DNA of 64,000 nucleotides from Streptomyces sp. V4I2 (GTDB lineage Bacteria > Actinomycetota > Actinomycetes > Streptomycetales > Streptomycetaceae), in NCBI RefSeq assembly GCF_030817655.1, contig NZ_JAUSZM010000003.1:10230001-10294000 (forward strand), written 5' to 3'. Numbering within the stretch: the stretch's first letter is position 1; every line of letters starts with the position of its first letter. Shown one piece after another: positions 44,005 to 52,295 of the stretch. A program made the translations under genes and the position numbers. The notes beneath the pieces are model-generated. The model was not told the DNA's origin and did no database searches. It worked only from the letters and a program-made list of their open reading frames with translations.

Positions 44005-44031
44005 GACAGGACAGCCACAGACATTGTGACA
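44005..44031 (-). promoter_or_regulatory. ECF41-type promoter before the divergent sigma gene
   Basis: Minus strand TGTCACA (44031-44025), 16 bp, TGTC (44008-44005). Implies autoregulation or cross-regulation of the sigma gene. Confidence 0.78.
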
Positions 44032-44137
44032 TCGGCATAACAGGCAGTGGAAGTATCGTCCGCGGTAAAAGTGACTACAGTGTGTCACCGAGTGCGACCC
44101 CCTGGGCCCTCGCAATCGGTGGCCGACAGGCCCCCGG

Positions 44138-44164
44138 TGTCACATATACGCCGACCGCCCGGTC
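44138..44164 (+). promoter_or_regulatory. ECF41-type promoter before the WhiB-like gene
   Basis: TGTCACA (44138-44144), 16 bp, GGTC (44161-44164). The expected start near 44171 gives a leader of about 180 bases. Confidence 0.75.
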
Positions 44165-44352
44165 TCATCTGTCAGAGACCTCACGGGTGTCTACAGCCGC
44201 AGAGGGACACGTCTTCCAAGTGCTCGCAGTGCCTCGGAACACTGCGGTCCGGTGACTGGACAAGGCATTCGGCTCCCTTGTCCGAGAGGCTCCCGCCGTA
44301 CGACGAGTTGAGCCGTTGAACCCTACGCATCTCGCACCGCAGGAGGTTCTTC

Positions 44353-44625
44353 GTGGACTGGCATGAATCGGCGATCTGCCAAGGCACTGATCCTGATCTG
44401 TTTTTCCCTGTCGGCAATGCGAGCAGTGGCCCCACGCTCATCCAGATCGCTGAGGCGAACGCAGTGTGCCACCGATGCCCCGTGATCGACCAGTGCCTGA
44501 GCTGGGCCCTCGACGCCGATCCGGTGGAGGGAATCTGGGGCGGCACCACAGAAGCGGAACGGCGGGCCATGAGGCGGCGCAGTGCGGCACGTGCCGACCG
44601 GCCCAACGCGAAGCCCGCGGCGTAA
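44353..44625 (+). CDS. WhiB-like iron-sulfur regulator
   Basis: The protein is 90 residues. The four [4Fe-4S] cysteines are Cys9, Cys39, Cys42 and Cys48 (AICQ; AVCHRCPVIDQC), and the turn GIWGG is at 60-64 followed by a basic C-terminus (RRAMRRRSAARADR) for DNA contact. WhiB-like proteins sense redox or NO and act with the principal sigma factor. GTG start at 44353. It sits between a sigma factor gene and the orphan cytochrome b and has an ECF41-type promoter. Confidence 0.93.
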   Translation: MDWHESAICQGTDPDLFFPVGNASSGPTLIQIAEANAVCHRCPVIDQCLSWALDADPVEGIWGGTTEAERRAMRRRSAARADRPNAKPAA

Positions 44626-44711
44626 TCGCGCGCGAACCGAGACGCCGTACGAGCCGGCAGACAGTGCGATCGGCTGTCGCTCCTGGCCGCAACGTCGGTT
44701 CGGCACGGATG

Positions 44712-44738
44712 TGTCACACCATCACTGGCCAACCGGTC
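44712..44738 (+). promoter_or_regulatory. ECF41-type promoter before the cytochrome b gene
   Basis: TGTCACA (44712-44718), 16 bp, GGTC (44735-44738); about 105-base leader to ATG 44850. Confidence 0.78.
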
Positions 44739-44849
44739 GTAATGAGGGCAGAGCATCAAAATCCGGCCAGGAACAGCCGTGGGCGAGACCCGTGACCCGT
44801 TACCTGTGGACGAGAGTCGCTGCGGGTGATCAGGAATGAGTGATGAACG

Positions 44850-46466
44850 ATGAGCAACGAGAGCCGGCAGGCCGCACCACAGCAACGGCGAAAAGGTGAG
44901 AGCATCGCCCGTTGGGTCGACACCCGGCTGGGCACCCGTGGCGTGACCAGGGCCGCCGCGCGAAGGGTTTTCCCTGACCACTGGTCCTTCATGTTGGGGG
45001 AGATCTGTCTCTACAGCTTCCTCGTCCTCATCGTCACAGGCGTCTACCTCTCCTTCTACTTCCATCCCTCATCAGCACCGGTGCGGTACCAGGGAAGCTA
45101 CGTCCCCCTCCAGGGTCAACTGGTGTCGGAAGCGTTCAACTCGACCATGCACATCTCCTTCGATGTCCGTGGCGGGCTGCTGATCCGGCAGGCCCACCAC
45201 TGGGCGGCGCTGGTGTTCGTCGCCAGCATGCTCGCGCACATGATGCGGGTCTTCTTCACCGGGGCGTTTCGCAAGCCGCGCGAGCTCAACTGGGTGTTCG
45301 GCTTTCTGCTCCTGATCCTGGGCATGTTCGGTGGTCTGACAGGCTACGACCTACCAGACGACCTCCTCTCGGGCACCGGGCTGGCAGTCGTGAACGGCAC
45401 CCTCCTCTCCGTACCGATCATCGGTACCTACCTGTCGTGGTTCCTCTTCGGCGGTGAGTTCCCCGGCGATGACCTGGTGGCTCGCTTCAACACGATCCAC
45501 GTCCTGGTGATCCCGGCCGCCATGCTGCTGCTGATCGTCGCCCACGCGGTCCTGGCGCTGCGCCACAAGCACACCCAGTACCCCGGGCCGGGGCGTACGG
45601 ACAAGAACGTCGTCGGCCTGCCGTTCAAGGTGCACGCCGTGAAGACGGCGGCGTTCGGTCTCATGGTGTGTGGATTCATCTTCGTCATCGCGGCGATCGC
45701 GCAGATCAACCCCATCTGGCAGTACGGCCCCTACCGGGCTGACCAGGTGTCGGCAGGATCCCAGCCTGACTGGTACATGGGCGTGGCCGACGGGTTGCTG
45801 CGCGTTATGCCTGGCTGGGAGATCGACGCCTGGGGCCACACCCTTGCCCTCGACAACCTCATACCGCTGGGCGTGGGTGTCGGCCTCTTCCTCGCGCTGG
45901 GCGCCTATCCCTTCATCGAGTCGTGGGTTACCGGCGACGATCGAGAGCATCACCTCCTCGACCGCCCGCGGAACCGGCCTGTGCGTACGGCACTTGGTGC
46001 CGCGTGGCTGAGTGTCTATGCCGTGGCCCTTCTCGGCGCCGCGAACGATCTGATTGCCACGCGCTTCCACGTCTCTGTCAACGCGGTGACATGGGCCGTC
46101 CGTATCGGTCTCTTCGCCGTGCCCCTCGTCGTCTTCGCCGTGACGAAACGCTGGGCCCTCGCCCTCCAGTTGCGCGATCGGGAGAAGGTGCTGCACGGTC
46201 GCGAGACCGGCGTCATCAAACGCCTTGCGCACGGCGAGTTCGTCGAGGTGCATGAACCGCTCAGCCAGGAACAGCTGCACATCCTCACGGCGCATGAGCA
46301 GGACAAACCGCTTACGGCGGCTCAGGCGGGAAGCGTGAACGGCAGCCCCACCCGGGCGCAACGGCTGCGGGTCAGGCTCAGCCGGAGCTTCTACGGGGAC
46401 GGAGCCCAGATACCCAAACCCACGGTGCAGGAATACAAGGAGATCACCAGCGGTCACCGGAGCTGA
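44850..46466 (+). CDS. qcrB: cytochrome b subunit of a bc-type complex, orphan paralog
   Basis: The protein is 538 residues, the actinobacterial QcrB length. The N-terminal heme domain shows RQAHHWAALVFVASMLAHMMRV and IHVLVIPAAMLLLIVAHAVLALRHKH (heme His pairs), the Qo-site region and a C-terminal soluble tail. QcrB carries quinol oxidation in the cytochrome bc1-aa3 supercomplex. qcrC, qcrA and oxidase genes are not adjacent, so this is an extra copy. Its ECF41-type promoter suggests it replaces or supplements the housekeeping subunit under stress. No damaged residues were noticed. Confidence 0.9.
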   Translation: MSNESRQAAPQQRRKGESIARWVDTRLGTRGVTRAAARRVFPDHWSFMLGEICLYSFLVLIVTGVYLSFYFHPSSAPVRYQGSYVPLQGQLVSEAFNSTMHISFDVRGGLLIRQAHHWAALVFVASMLAHMMRVFFTGAFRKPRELNWVFGFLLLILGMFGGLTGYDLPDDLLSGTGLAVVNGTLLSVPIIGTYLSWFLFGGEFPGDDLVARFNTIHVLVIPAAMLLLIVAHAVLALRHKHTQYPGPGRTDKNVVGLPFKVHAVKTAAFGLMVCGFIFVIAAIAQINPIWQYGPYRADQVSAGSQPDWYMGVADGLLRVMPGWEIDAWGHTLALDNLIPLGVGVGLFLALGAYPFIESWVTGDDREHHLLDRPRNRPVRTALGAAWLSVYAVALLGAANDLIATRFHVSVNAVTWAVRIGLFAVPLVVFAVTKRWALALQLRDREKVLHGRETGVIKRLAHGEFVEVHEPLSQEQLHILTAHEQDKPLTAAQAGSVNGSPTRAQRLRVRLSRSFYGDGAQIPKPTVQEYKEITSGHRS

Positions 46467-46582
46467 CATGCGGAGTGCCGGCTCACGTGCAGGGAACCGA
46501 TCCCCAGCCAGGAACTCACGGCATAGCACGGTCAGCTCCCGATCAACGCGTCTCCATCGACAGCCGCGGCCGCCAATGCGAA

Positions 46583-46617
46583 GACGCCGTATGCCGCCAA
46601 CGGTGACCTACGGCGTC
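46583..46617. terminator. hairpin between cytochrome b and Ohr genes
   Basis: GACGCCGTA pairs with TACGGCGTC around a 17-base loop, between two converging genes. Confidence 0.55.
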
Positions 46618-46665
46618 GACATGGACATCCCCGGCGCAGCGTGGTGCCCAGTCCGCGCTGGTCCG

Positions 46666-47163
46666 CTACGGGGCCAGTGTGATGGTGGTCGGGGTTCCCT
46701 GCCACGCCATCCTTGCGTAGGGGCACAACGAGTCGGCTGTCTCGAGCAGGGGAGCCGCAATCTCGCGGTCGATGCCAGGCCACTTCACCACCAGATCAAC
46801 CTGGAGCAGGTAGCCACCGTCTGCCGGATCCCGCCCGAAGGCGACGGTTGCTTCCACGGAGATCGAGGAGGGGTCGAGTTCCTCCTGCCGGGCCACCAGG
46901 CTCAGGGCTCCGTGGTAACAGGCCGCGAAGCCGGCTGCGAACAACTGCTCAGGGTTCGTGCCCTGACCGTCCCCTCCGAGTTCGGCCGGCATGCGCAGAT
47001 CGAGGTCCAAGGCTCCGTCCGACGAACGTGCCTTGCCCGAGGCCCGACCGTGTGAGACCACACCGCCGTGGACAGTCACCGTCGTGGTGTAAATGGGAGA
47101 GAAGGACGCCCCGTCGTAGTCCTTCTCGATGGACAGGTCGGGCAACTGGATCCGCTCGGTCAC
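46666..47163 (-). CDS. organic hydroperoxide resistance protein (Ohr/OsmC family)
   Basis: The protein is 165 residues. Ohr reduces organic and fatty acid hydroperoxides with thiols. The catalytic cysteines are in AAGFAACYHGALS and ADSLCPYARM, and the family core SHGRASGKARSSDGALDLDL is present. GTG 47163 has GGAG 8 bp upstream. No OhrR regulator is adjacent; instead an ECF41-type promoter lies at 47330-47356. Confidence 0.9.
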   Translation of the reverse strand: MTERIQLPDLSIEKDYDGASFSPIYTTTVTVHGGVVSHGRASGKARSSDGALDLDLRMPAELGGDGQGTNPEQLFAAGFAACYHGALSLVARQEELDPSSISVEATVAFGRDPADGGYLLQVDLVVKWPGIDREIAAPLLETADSLCPYARMAWQGTPTTITLAP

Positions 47164-47329
47164 GGCATGACTCCGGCATCGTCGCGGTACGCGCCTACCG
47201 GTGGAATGTGCTTGCGGCGGGCCGGGCTATGCGCCCAGCCGCGGGGAGGGGCCGCCGTGCCGCTCATGATCATCGTCACGTTGACTTTTCCTCACGCTTC
47301 GTAGGATCCGGGGTCCCGGACGACCTGTA

Positions 47330-47356
47330 GACCGATGAGTGACGACCCTTGTGACA
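47330..47356 (-). promoter_or_regulatory. ECF41-type promoter before the Ohr gene
   Basis: Minus strand TGTCACA (47356-47350), 16 bp, GGTC (47333-47330); leader about 160 bases. Confidence 0.77.
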
Positions 47357-47395
47357 CGCGCCCAGTGTGACGATCGCCCGACTACGCGGAAGCGG

Positions 47396-48292
47396 TCACT
47401 CGTTCAGCGACGCCACGTAGGGAGACAGCTTGGCGGGGTTCATCACCCACATGATCCGGTCGATGCCTTCCACCGACACATCTACGGACAGCAGGGCCAC
47501 AGCTGCTCCGCCGGAAGAGATGAGGACGGCCGGCCGACTGTTGGCCTCGACCCACCGGATCTCCGACTGGGGCCAGAACCGTGGCGCGAACGCGGCGAGG
47601 TACTTGGAAACGTGCACGCGTCCGAACACTGGGATCTTCGAGGCGCCGCGAGTGCCTCCACCATCGGAGTAGCTGACGACGTCTGCGGTGAGCACATCCT
47701 CGAGCACCGCGAGATCACCTGTCTGCGCAGCGGTGAGAAACACTCGCAGCAGGCGGCGGTGCTCGCTCGGGCTCACGCGTTCCCGGCGCTCAGCGGCCAG
47801 GTGCTTGCGGGCACGGCTTACCAGCTGACGGGCGTTGGCCTCACTGATCTCCAAGATGCCCGCGATCTGCGGATAGGGGTAGCCGAAGGCCTCCCGCAGG
47901 ACATACGCGCCCCGCTCCACCGGGTTCAGCTTCTCCAGGAGCAACAGCACCGCCAGTTCGAGCGCCTCAGCGCGTTCCGCGCCCAGCTGAGGGTCCTCAA
48001 CGGTATCGACCGGCTCGGGAAGCCACGGTCCGACATACGATTCCCGCCGTACCCTCGCGGACTGAGCGAGGTTGATGGCCAGACGTGTGGTGATCGTGGT
48101 GAGGAAGGCCGTCGGCTCCACCACCTTCGTGCGGTCCGTGTTCTGCCACCGCAACCACGTCTCTTGAAGAATGTCCTCCGCCTCCACTGTGCTGCCAAGC
48201 AGGCGGTAGGCGATACCGAAGAGCTGCGGACGTGCCGCGAGGAAGTTTTGTGTCGCCTGTTCGAGGGAGTTGGCGTCGGCCTCGGCGTGCAT
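47396..48292 (-). CDS. SigJ/ECF41-type sigma factor
   Basis: The protein is 298 residues with all expected parts: region 2 (LFGIAYRLLGSTVEAEDILQETWLRW, in part), linker motif WLPEPVD, region 4 (LNPVERGAYVLREAFGYPYPQIAG, in part, with helix EANARQLVSRARKHL) and the SnoaL-like domain with YSDGGGTRG and MNPAKL. In this group the fused C-terminal domain, not a separate anti-sigma factor, controls activity. No ECF41-type promoter was found in front of it, so it may be the constitutive member that turns on the others. It is followed at once by a methyltransferase gene on its upstream side. Confidence 0.93.
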   Translation of the reverse strand: MHAEADANSLEQATQNFLAARPQLFGIAYRLLGSTVEAEDILQETWLRWQNTDRTKVVEPTAFLTTITTRLAINLAQSARVRRESYVGPWLPEPVDTVEDPQLGAERAEALELAVLLLLEKLNPVERGAYVLREAFGYPYPQIAGILEISEANARQLVSRARKHLAAERRERVSPSEHRRLLRVFLTAAQTGDLAVLEDVLTADVVSYSDGGGTRGASKIPVFGRVHVSKYLAAFAPRFWPQSEIRWVEANSRPAVLISSGGAAVALLSVDVSVEGIDRIMWVMNPAKLSPYVASLNE

Positions 48293-48393
48293 AGGTGTCC
48301 CTTCGGCTGCAACGCCACCATGTTACAAGTCGCAGAAGCCGAGTGTGTCCGCGGCCCGGGCGCACGCTTCCCGTCTCGCCGAGCGTAACGGAG

Positions 48394-49164
48394 TCATTTC
48401 GGGTGGGGACCGAGAGTCATCGCCAGCACGGTCGGATCTTCCCACGCCGGCTGCGGCACGAATCCGTGATCTTCCAGATCCTTGATCATCGCCGTGCGAG
48501 ACGACGGCCACATCCAGAAGGTTTCCGTGTGCTCACGCAGCAGGAGCCCACTCTCCCGCACCCAGTAATCGAAGCGTGTGCGGATCCGTTCCCCCTCTGC
48601 CGACAGCACCATACGGCCTCCGTACTCGTGTCGCCCGACTTGTTGCTCCGGGAAGCGACGCTCAGTCACCTCGCCGGGAAACAGGCCCGACGGCGGAAGC
48701 TGAAGGAGCAGTGAGCCACCCGGTACCAGGGCCTCGGCGAGTGCCGGCCACAGAACATGTCGGGCGGAGGGTGACAAACAGGCGATCATGTTGTGACAGA
48801 TTGCGAGGTCCGCCACTTCTCGGAGCCGCGCCTCGCCGAGAGTCGTGGGATGGACGGTGACCCGAGCCCTCAGCTCGGCGGACAGGGAGGCCAGGCGCGT
48901 CATCAGCGGTGTCCGCATGGCGTGTGCGGGTTCGATGGCGTGTACGTCCACCTGAGAGGCGAGAAGGCTCATCAAGGTCACCCGTCCGGTTCCGGCTCCG
49001 ACATCCAGTACGCCGAGCCGGGAGCTTTCCACAGCGCGGCCGTAGAGACGACGTACCCGCACCGCGTCCTGCTCGGCCTGAAGGACGTCGTAGAACTCGG
49101 CACTGACCGCGTAGTCGTCCTGGCGAACCTGGACCGGCCGTGAACTGTGTATAAAGGTGCGCAT
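48394..49164 (-). CDS. class I SAM-dependent methyltransferase
   Basis: The protein is 256 residues. Motif I is LGVLDVGAGTGRVTLMSLLAS, motif II DVHAIEPAHAMR and motif IV DLAICHNMIACL. ATG 49164 was chosen because the ECF41-type promoter at 49174-49200 would start the transcript about 3-5 bases before it, so the mRNA is probably leaderless. Substrate unknown. Confidence 0.88.
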   Translation of the reverse strand: MRTFIHSSRPVQVRQDDYAVSAEFYDVLQAEQDAVRVRRLYGRAVESSRLGVLDVGAGTGRVTLMSLLASQVDVHAIEPAHAMRTPLMTRLASLSAELRARVTVHPTTLGEARLREVADLAICHNMIACLSPSARHVLWPALAEALVPGGSLLLQLPPSGLFPGEVTERRFPEQQVGRHEYGGRMVLSAEGERIRTRFDYWVRESGLLLREHTETFWMWPSSRTAMIKDLEDHGFVPQPAWEDPTVLAMTLGPHPK

Positions 49165-49173
49165 ATCCAGCAA

Positions 49174-49200
49174 GACCAATCGTGTGCGGTACCTGTGACA
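49174..49200 (-). promoter_or_regulatory. ECF41-type promoter of the methyltransferase gene (leaderless)
   Basis: Minus strand TGTCACA (49200-49194), 16 bp, GGTC (49177-49174), 10 bp before the start codon. Confidence 0.78.
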
Positions 49201-49232
49201 CTCTGCGTGATCCCAGGGACACCAGGCGGGCG

Positions 49233-49853
49233 TCAGTCCTGCAGGAGCCACTGCGCGAGGGTGACGTGGCCTCGCGGTGCAGTCGTCGCAGGAAGCAGCG
49301 TCCGCTCCTCGAACACCGCACTGAAGAAGGGGGAGTGGACGTCGGAGATCACGTCGCGCTGGTCGCCGCTGGCGGCCAGCAGTGTTGCGGTGAGGTCGTC
49401 GAGTCGGTACTCCTCGGGGCCGGCGATTTCAAGGCTCCGGAACACGGGGCGGATCAGCACCGGCGCGACATGTGCGCCGTCCGCATGTTGCTCGAGTGTG
49501 ACACGGTGTCCACGGACTCGAAGAACGGCCCGGCACGCACGATCGAGTGGGGGATCGGTGAGCGCCGTGCCAACTCCTCCTGAGCCGCCTTCGCACGGGA
49601 GTAGCCCGCCTGTGCGAGGGTTGGCGGTCGCGGTGGTGAAGAACTCCGTGCTCGACTTTTCCGCACGGGAAGGCGCATCGGTGAGGTCGACGACCACCTC
49701 GGCGCTGCGCAGGGTCTCGGCGAGTCCCTGCCCGGTGATGACATCGACTCCCGTACGGCGTGATACGGGCACGACGTCTACGCCGCGGTCCCGGAGTCGG
49801 GCGACAGTTCTGGAACCGACCAGGCCGGTGACCCCGGCAACAACGACTCTCAT
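49233..49853 (-). pseudogene. NmrA-like NAD(P)-binding protein, frameshifted
   Basis: The N-terminus is good (MRVVVAGVTGLVGSRTVARL, then GQGLAETLRSAEVVVDLTDA). After ATAN the similarity continues in a second frame (AGYSRAKAAQEELARRSPIP, HSIVRAGPFFE) and returns to the first for VLIRPV and EIAGPEEYRLDDL. About 40 residues of the middle are missing. The normal product would be an atypical SDR/sensor of about 250-290 residues; this copy looks inactive although its promoter remains. Confidence 0.72.
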
Positions 49854-49928
49854 CCAGGTCTCTTTCGTCGGGGGATATCCGCTGGTGTCTCGATGGCGAC
49901 GGCGACGTCCACCACCCAATGCACATAG

Positions 49929-49955
49929 GACAGGCGTCGCATCGTTGGTGTGACA
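49929..49955 (-). promoter_or_regulatory. ECF41-type promoter of the NmrA-like gene
   Basis: Minus strand TGTCACA (49955-49949), 16 bp, TGTC (49932-49929); leader about 70 bases. Confidence 0.72.
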
Positions 49956-50007
49956 CCGACTGCCGCAGCCCCCATGGAACACGGTGGAAGGAGAACGCGG
50001 CCGTTCA

Positions 50008-50034
50008 TGTCACAGATCCACGTCCTGCACGGTC
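50008..50034 (+). promoter_or_regulatory. ECF41-type promoter upstream of the DUF5134 gene
   Basis: TGTCACA (50008-50014), 16 bp, GGTC (50031-50034). The gene start at 50262 is about 220 bases downstream. Confidence 0.7.
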
Positions 50035-50233
50035 ATCACTTGCACAGCGTTCATGAGCCGGGCAATGCCGCTCTGCGACACCAGCACGACGACGCGTTGG
50101 CCTGGGCGCCCATCCGCTCGGTGCGGACGATGACGCGCGCGCCGCGCGCGGCCCCGCCGCCTGTGCGGTTCGCGGCCCACCGGCTGGAGCGCCATCGCTC
50201 GCACACGCCGGTTCATGAAGAACCGGTCGGTTC

Positions 50234-50246
50234 CCTAGAATCTAGG
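50234..50246. promoter_or_regulatory. 13-bp palindrome before the DUF5134 start
   Basis: CCTAGAATCTAGG, a perfect inverted repeat around a central A, 15 bp before ATG 50262. It could be an operator or a small leader hairpin overlapping the ribosome site. Confidence 0.4.
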
Positions 50247-50261
50247 AGAGTACGCCAAGGC

Positions 50262-50879
50262 ATGAGTCCGTCCGACGTCGTGTACTGCATGCTGACAGCG
50301 CTCTTCGTGGCCGCGGCTGTCCACGGACTGCGCCGCGGCCTGCTGTCCGGCAGACCGGGACGGCGCGCCCGTGTCGATCACCTGCTGCATGCCGCGATGG
50401 CCCTTGTCATGGCGGCGATGCCGTGGGGCTTGGTCCAAGCGGTGTCGGCGGCGGCACAGATGGGTTTCTTCGCCGCCGCCGCGCTGTGGTTTCCGCTGAC
50501 CGCTGTCCGCCGCCAGGAATCCGTACTCGCCGCGCAGGTCAGGAGGCTGCCCCAGGCGGCGGGGATGGCGGCAATGGGCTGGATGGCATGGACGTCCCGC
50601 TCCATGGCGGGTCCGTCGCACGAGAACCTGGCCGACGGTCCTGCCCCGGCACGGCATCTCGCCCATTCCGCAGGGGATTCAGCCATCGGTGACGTGGTCG
50701 TCACGATGCTGGTGCTGTACCTCCTGGGCTGTGCGCTGCAGTCGCTGACCCGCGAGATGCCCGCGCTGCGCTCCACCGCCGACAGGAGAGACGCCGGAAC
50801 TGAGAGGGATCCCTACGGCCGCTTCTGGGACGGGTCGATGGCGCTGGGGACGGTCATCATGCTGCTCATGCACCACTGA
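50262..50879 (+). CDS. DUF5134-like integral membrane protein
   Basis: The protein is 205 residues with about five hydrophobic segments (VVYCMLTALFVAAAVHGL; LLHAAMALVMAAMPWGLV; AAAALWFPLTAV; VVVTMLVLYLLGCAL; MALGTVIMLLMHH). It is rich in Met and His at the membrane borders (HLLHAAMA, MAWTSRSMAGPSHEN, LLMHH), as in several copper-linked membrane proteins, but I would not assign metal transport from this. The start at 50262 is chosen because the upstream frame lacks membrane character. It has an ECF41-type promoter. Confidence 0.72.
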   Translation: MSPSDVVYCMLTALFVAAAVHGLRRGLLSGRPGRRARVDHLLHAAMALVMAAMPWGLVQAVSAAAQMGFFAAAALWFPLTAVRRQESVLAAQVRRLPQAAGMAAMGWMAWTSRSMAGPSHENLADGPAPARHLAHSAGDSAIGDVVVTMLVLYLLGCALQSLTREMPALRSTADRRDAGTERDPYGRFWDGSMALGTVIMLLMHH

Positions 50880-50903
50880 ACGGACACGACGGCCGACCCC
50901 GCC

Positions 50904-52295
50904 TCACCGCGCGTCGAAGACGGCTTTACTCCGCATCAGGAAATCCGAGAGGTAGCTGTCGTGAGGCACCCCCGGAGCCATCCAGTAGGTCGGCTGATCG
51001 CCGATGTACAGGTTGGCGATGGTGGGTTCCGAGAGCAGGGCGTCCAGCAGTTCCCCGTCGCACGTCAGAGCCGACAGCACGAGCGTGTCCCTCAGCGGAG
51101 CGATGCCGTCCGACCGGCTCCAGGGTGCGACCCACACGCAGGGGAAGGGCAGTTCGCTGCGCAGCTGGACGGCGTCGGCGCTATCGGTCTGGTGGACGGC
51201 GGGGCGCAGTACGGCACTCCCGTCGCCGAGATCGTCGGCGATCCCGTCTCCGCCGAGCCAGGCGCGCGTACCCGCGGCCACGGTTCCCAGGTAGGCGCTG
51301 AGAGCGTGCGCCCGCTCCCGCGCACAGACCGGCAGAACCGCCCTCTCGTCCTGCGGAGGGAGGCTGGGCAGTGCTGACAGGCGCGCGGCGATGGCCTCGG
51401 CGAGAGGTGCTGGATCGCCTTCGAGGAGGACTGCGGTGGCGTTGACACACGCGGTTCCGCCTTCGTCGGCGACAGACGCCACGATCGTGTCCAAGTGGTC
51501 ACGCCAGTCCGTGTCCGCGGTGATGAGGATCTTCGACCGGCCGGGTCCCTGCGACAGGACTCCGGGATCGTTCGCGTACTTGGCGACCACGTCGTCACCG
51601 CCGTACACCAGGGCCCGGTCGGCGTCGCGGACCACCGTGTCGGCGGTCCGGTGGTCGGTGGGCAGCAACACGAGCTGGTCGTCTCGTACCCCGGCCTGAC
51701 GCAGCGCCCCGACCAGCCGGTACGGGGTGAAGGGCTCACGTCTCGACGGGCGGACGGCGACGCGGTAACCCAGCGCCAGCGCCTCCAGCCACAGACGGTG
51801 AACGCCGGGGTGGTTGCCGGAGGCGTTGACGGCGAACACGTCGCCCTGACGCACCCAGACCGCGTGTCCTTCGCGGATGGCGGAGTCACGCAGGCCGCCG
51901 GCCGCGCCCACCGGCCTGCCCCGCCAGGCGGACGAGCGGGCCTGCCGTACGAAGCGAGCCGTGCCATCGGTCGCGGCGTGCACCACCGACAGGGGAGTGC
52001 CCGACGTACGGCTCACGAGTTGCTCGTACTCCCGCACGCCCAGACCGCCTATCGTGCCGGAGGCGAACGCGTCGGCCGCCGCCGCGAGCAGGCCGTCGAG
52101 GTCGGCCGCGGGTATCGGCCCGGCCTGCCGCAAGGCGGCCATCGCCCGCGTCACGAAGAGCGGCGGTACCAGGCTCAGCCGCGCGACCTCGGTGCCGGTC
52201 ACGTCCGTCACCGAGGTCGGAACACGCGTCCGGTAAGCACCCCGAGGGCCCAAGGCGTCCAGGTACAGGGGGTCGGCCAACTTCACGGTCGTCAT
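50904..52295 (-). CDS. acyl reductase, LuxC/EhpG-like (aldehyde dehydrogenase fold)
   Basis: The protein is 463 residues. The aldehyde-dehydrogenase-type catalytic Cys283 lies in EGGTACVNATAVL, and the coenzyme region VFAVNASGNHPGVHRLW is present. Such proteins take an acyl thioester or acyl-AMP from a LuxE-like partner and reduce it to the aldehyde with NADPH. Its ATG shares a base with the TGA of the upstream gene, so the pair is translationally coupled. Together they form a carboxylic-acid reductase of the LuxC/LuxE or phenazine EhpF/EhpG kind. The acid reduced is unknown. Confidence 0.82.
   Translation of the reverse strand: MTTVKLADPLYLDALGPRGAYRTRVPTSVTDVTGTEVARLSLVPPLFVTRAMAALRQAGPIPAADLDGLLAAAADAFASGTIGGLGVREYEQLVSRTSGTPLSVVHAATDGTARFVRQARSSAWRGRPVGAAGGLRDSAIREGHAVWVRQGDVFAVNASGNHPGVHRLWLEALALGYRVAVRPSRREPFTPYRLVGALRQAGVRDDQLVLLPTDHRTADTVVRDADRALVYGGDDVVAKYANDPGVLSQGPGRSKILITADTDWRDHLDTIVASVADEGGTACVNATAVLLEGDPAPLAEAIAARLSALPSLPPQDERAVLPVCARERAHALSAYLGTVAAGTRAWLGGDGIADDLGDGSAVLRPAVHQTDSADAVQLRSELPFPCVWVAPWSRSDGIAPLRDTLVLSALTCDGELLDALLSEPTIANLYIGDQPTYWMAPGVPHDSYLSDFLMRSKAVFDAR

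Noticed and set aside
49495..49505. TGTCACA inside the NmrA-like pseudogene
   Set aside because: No -10 at 16 bp; internal to coding remains.
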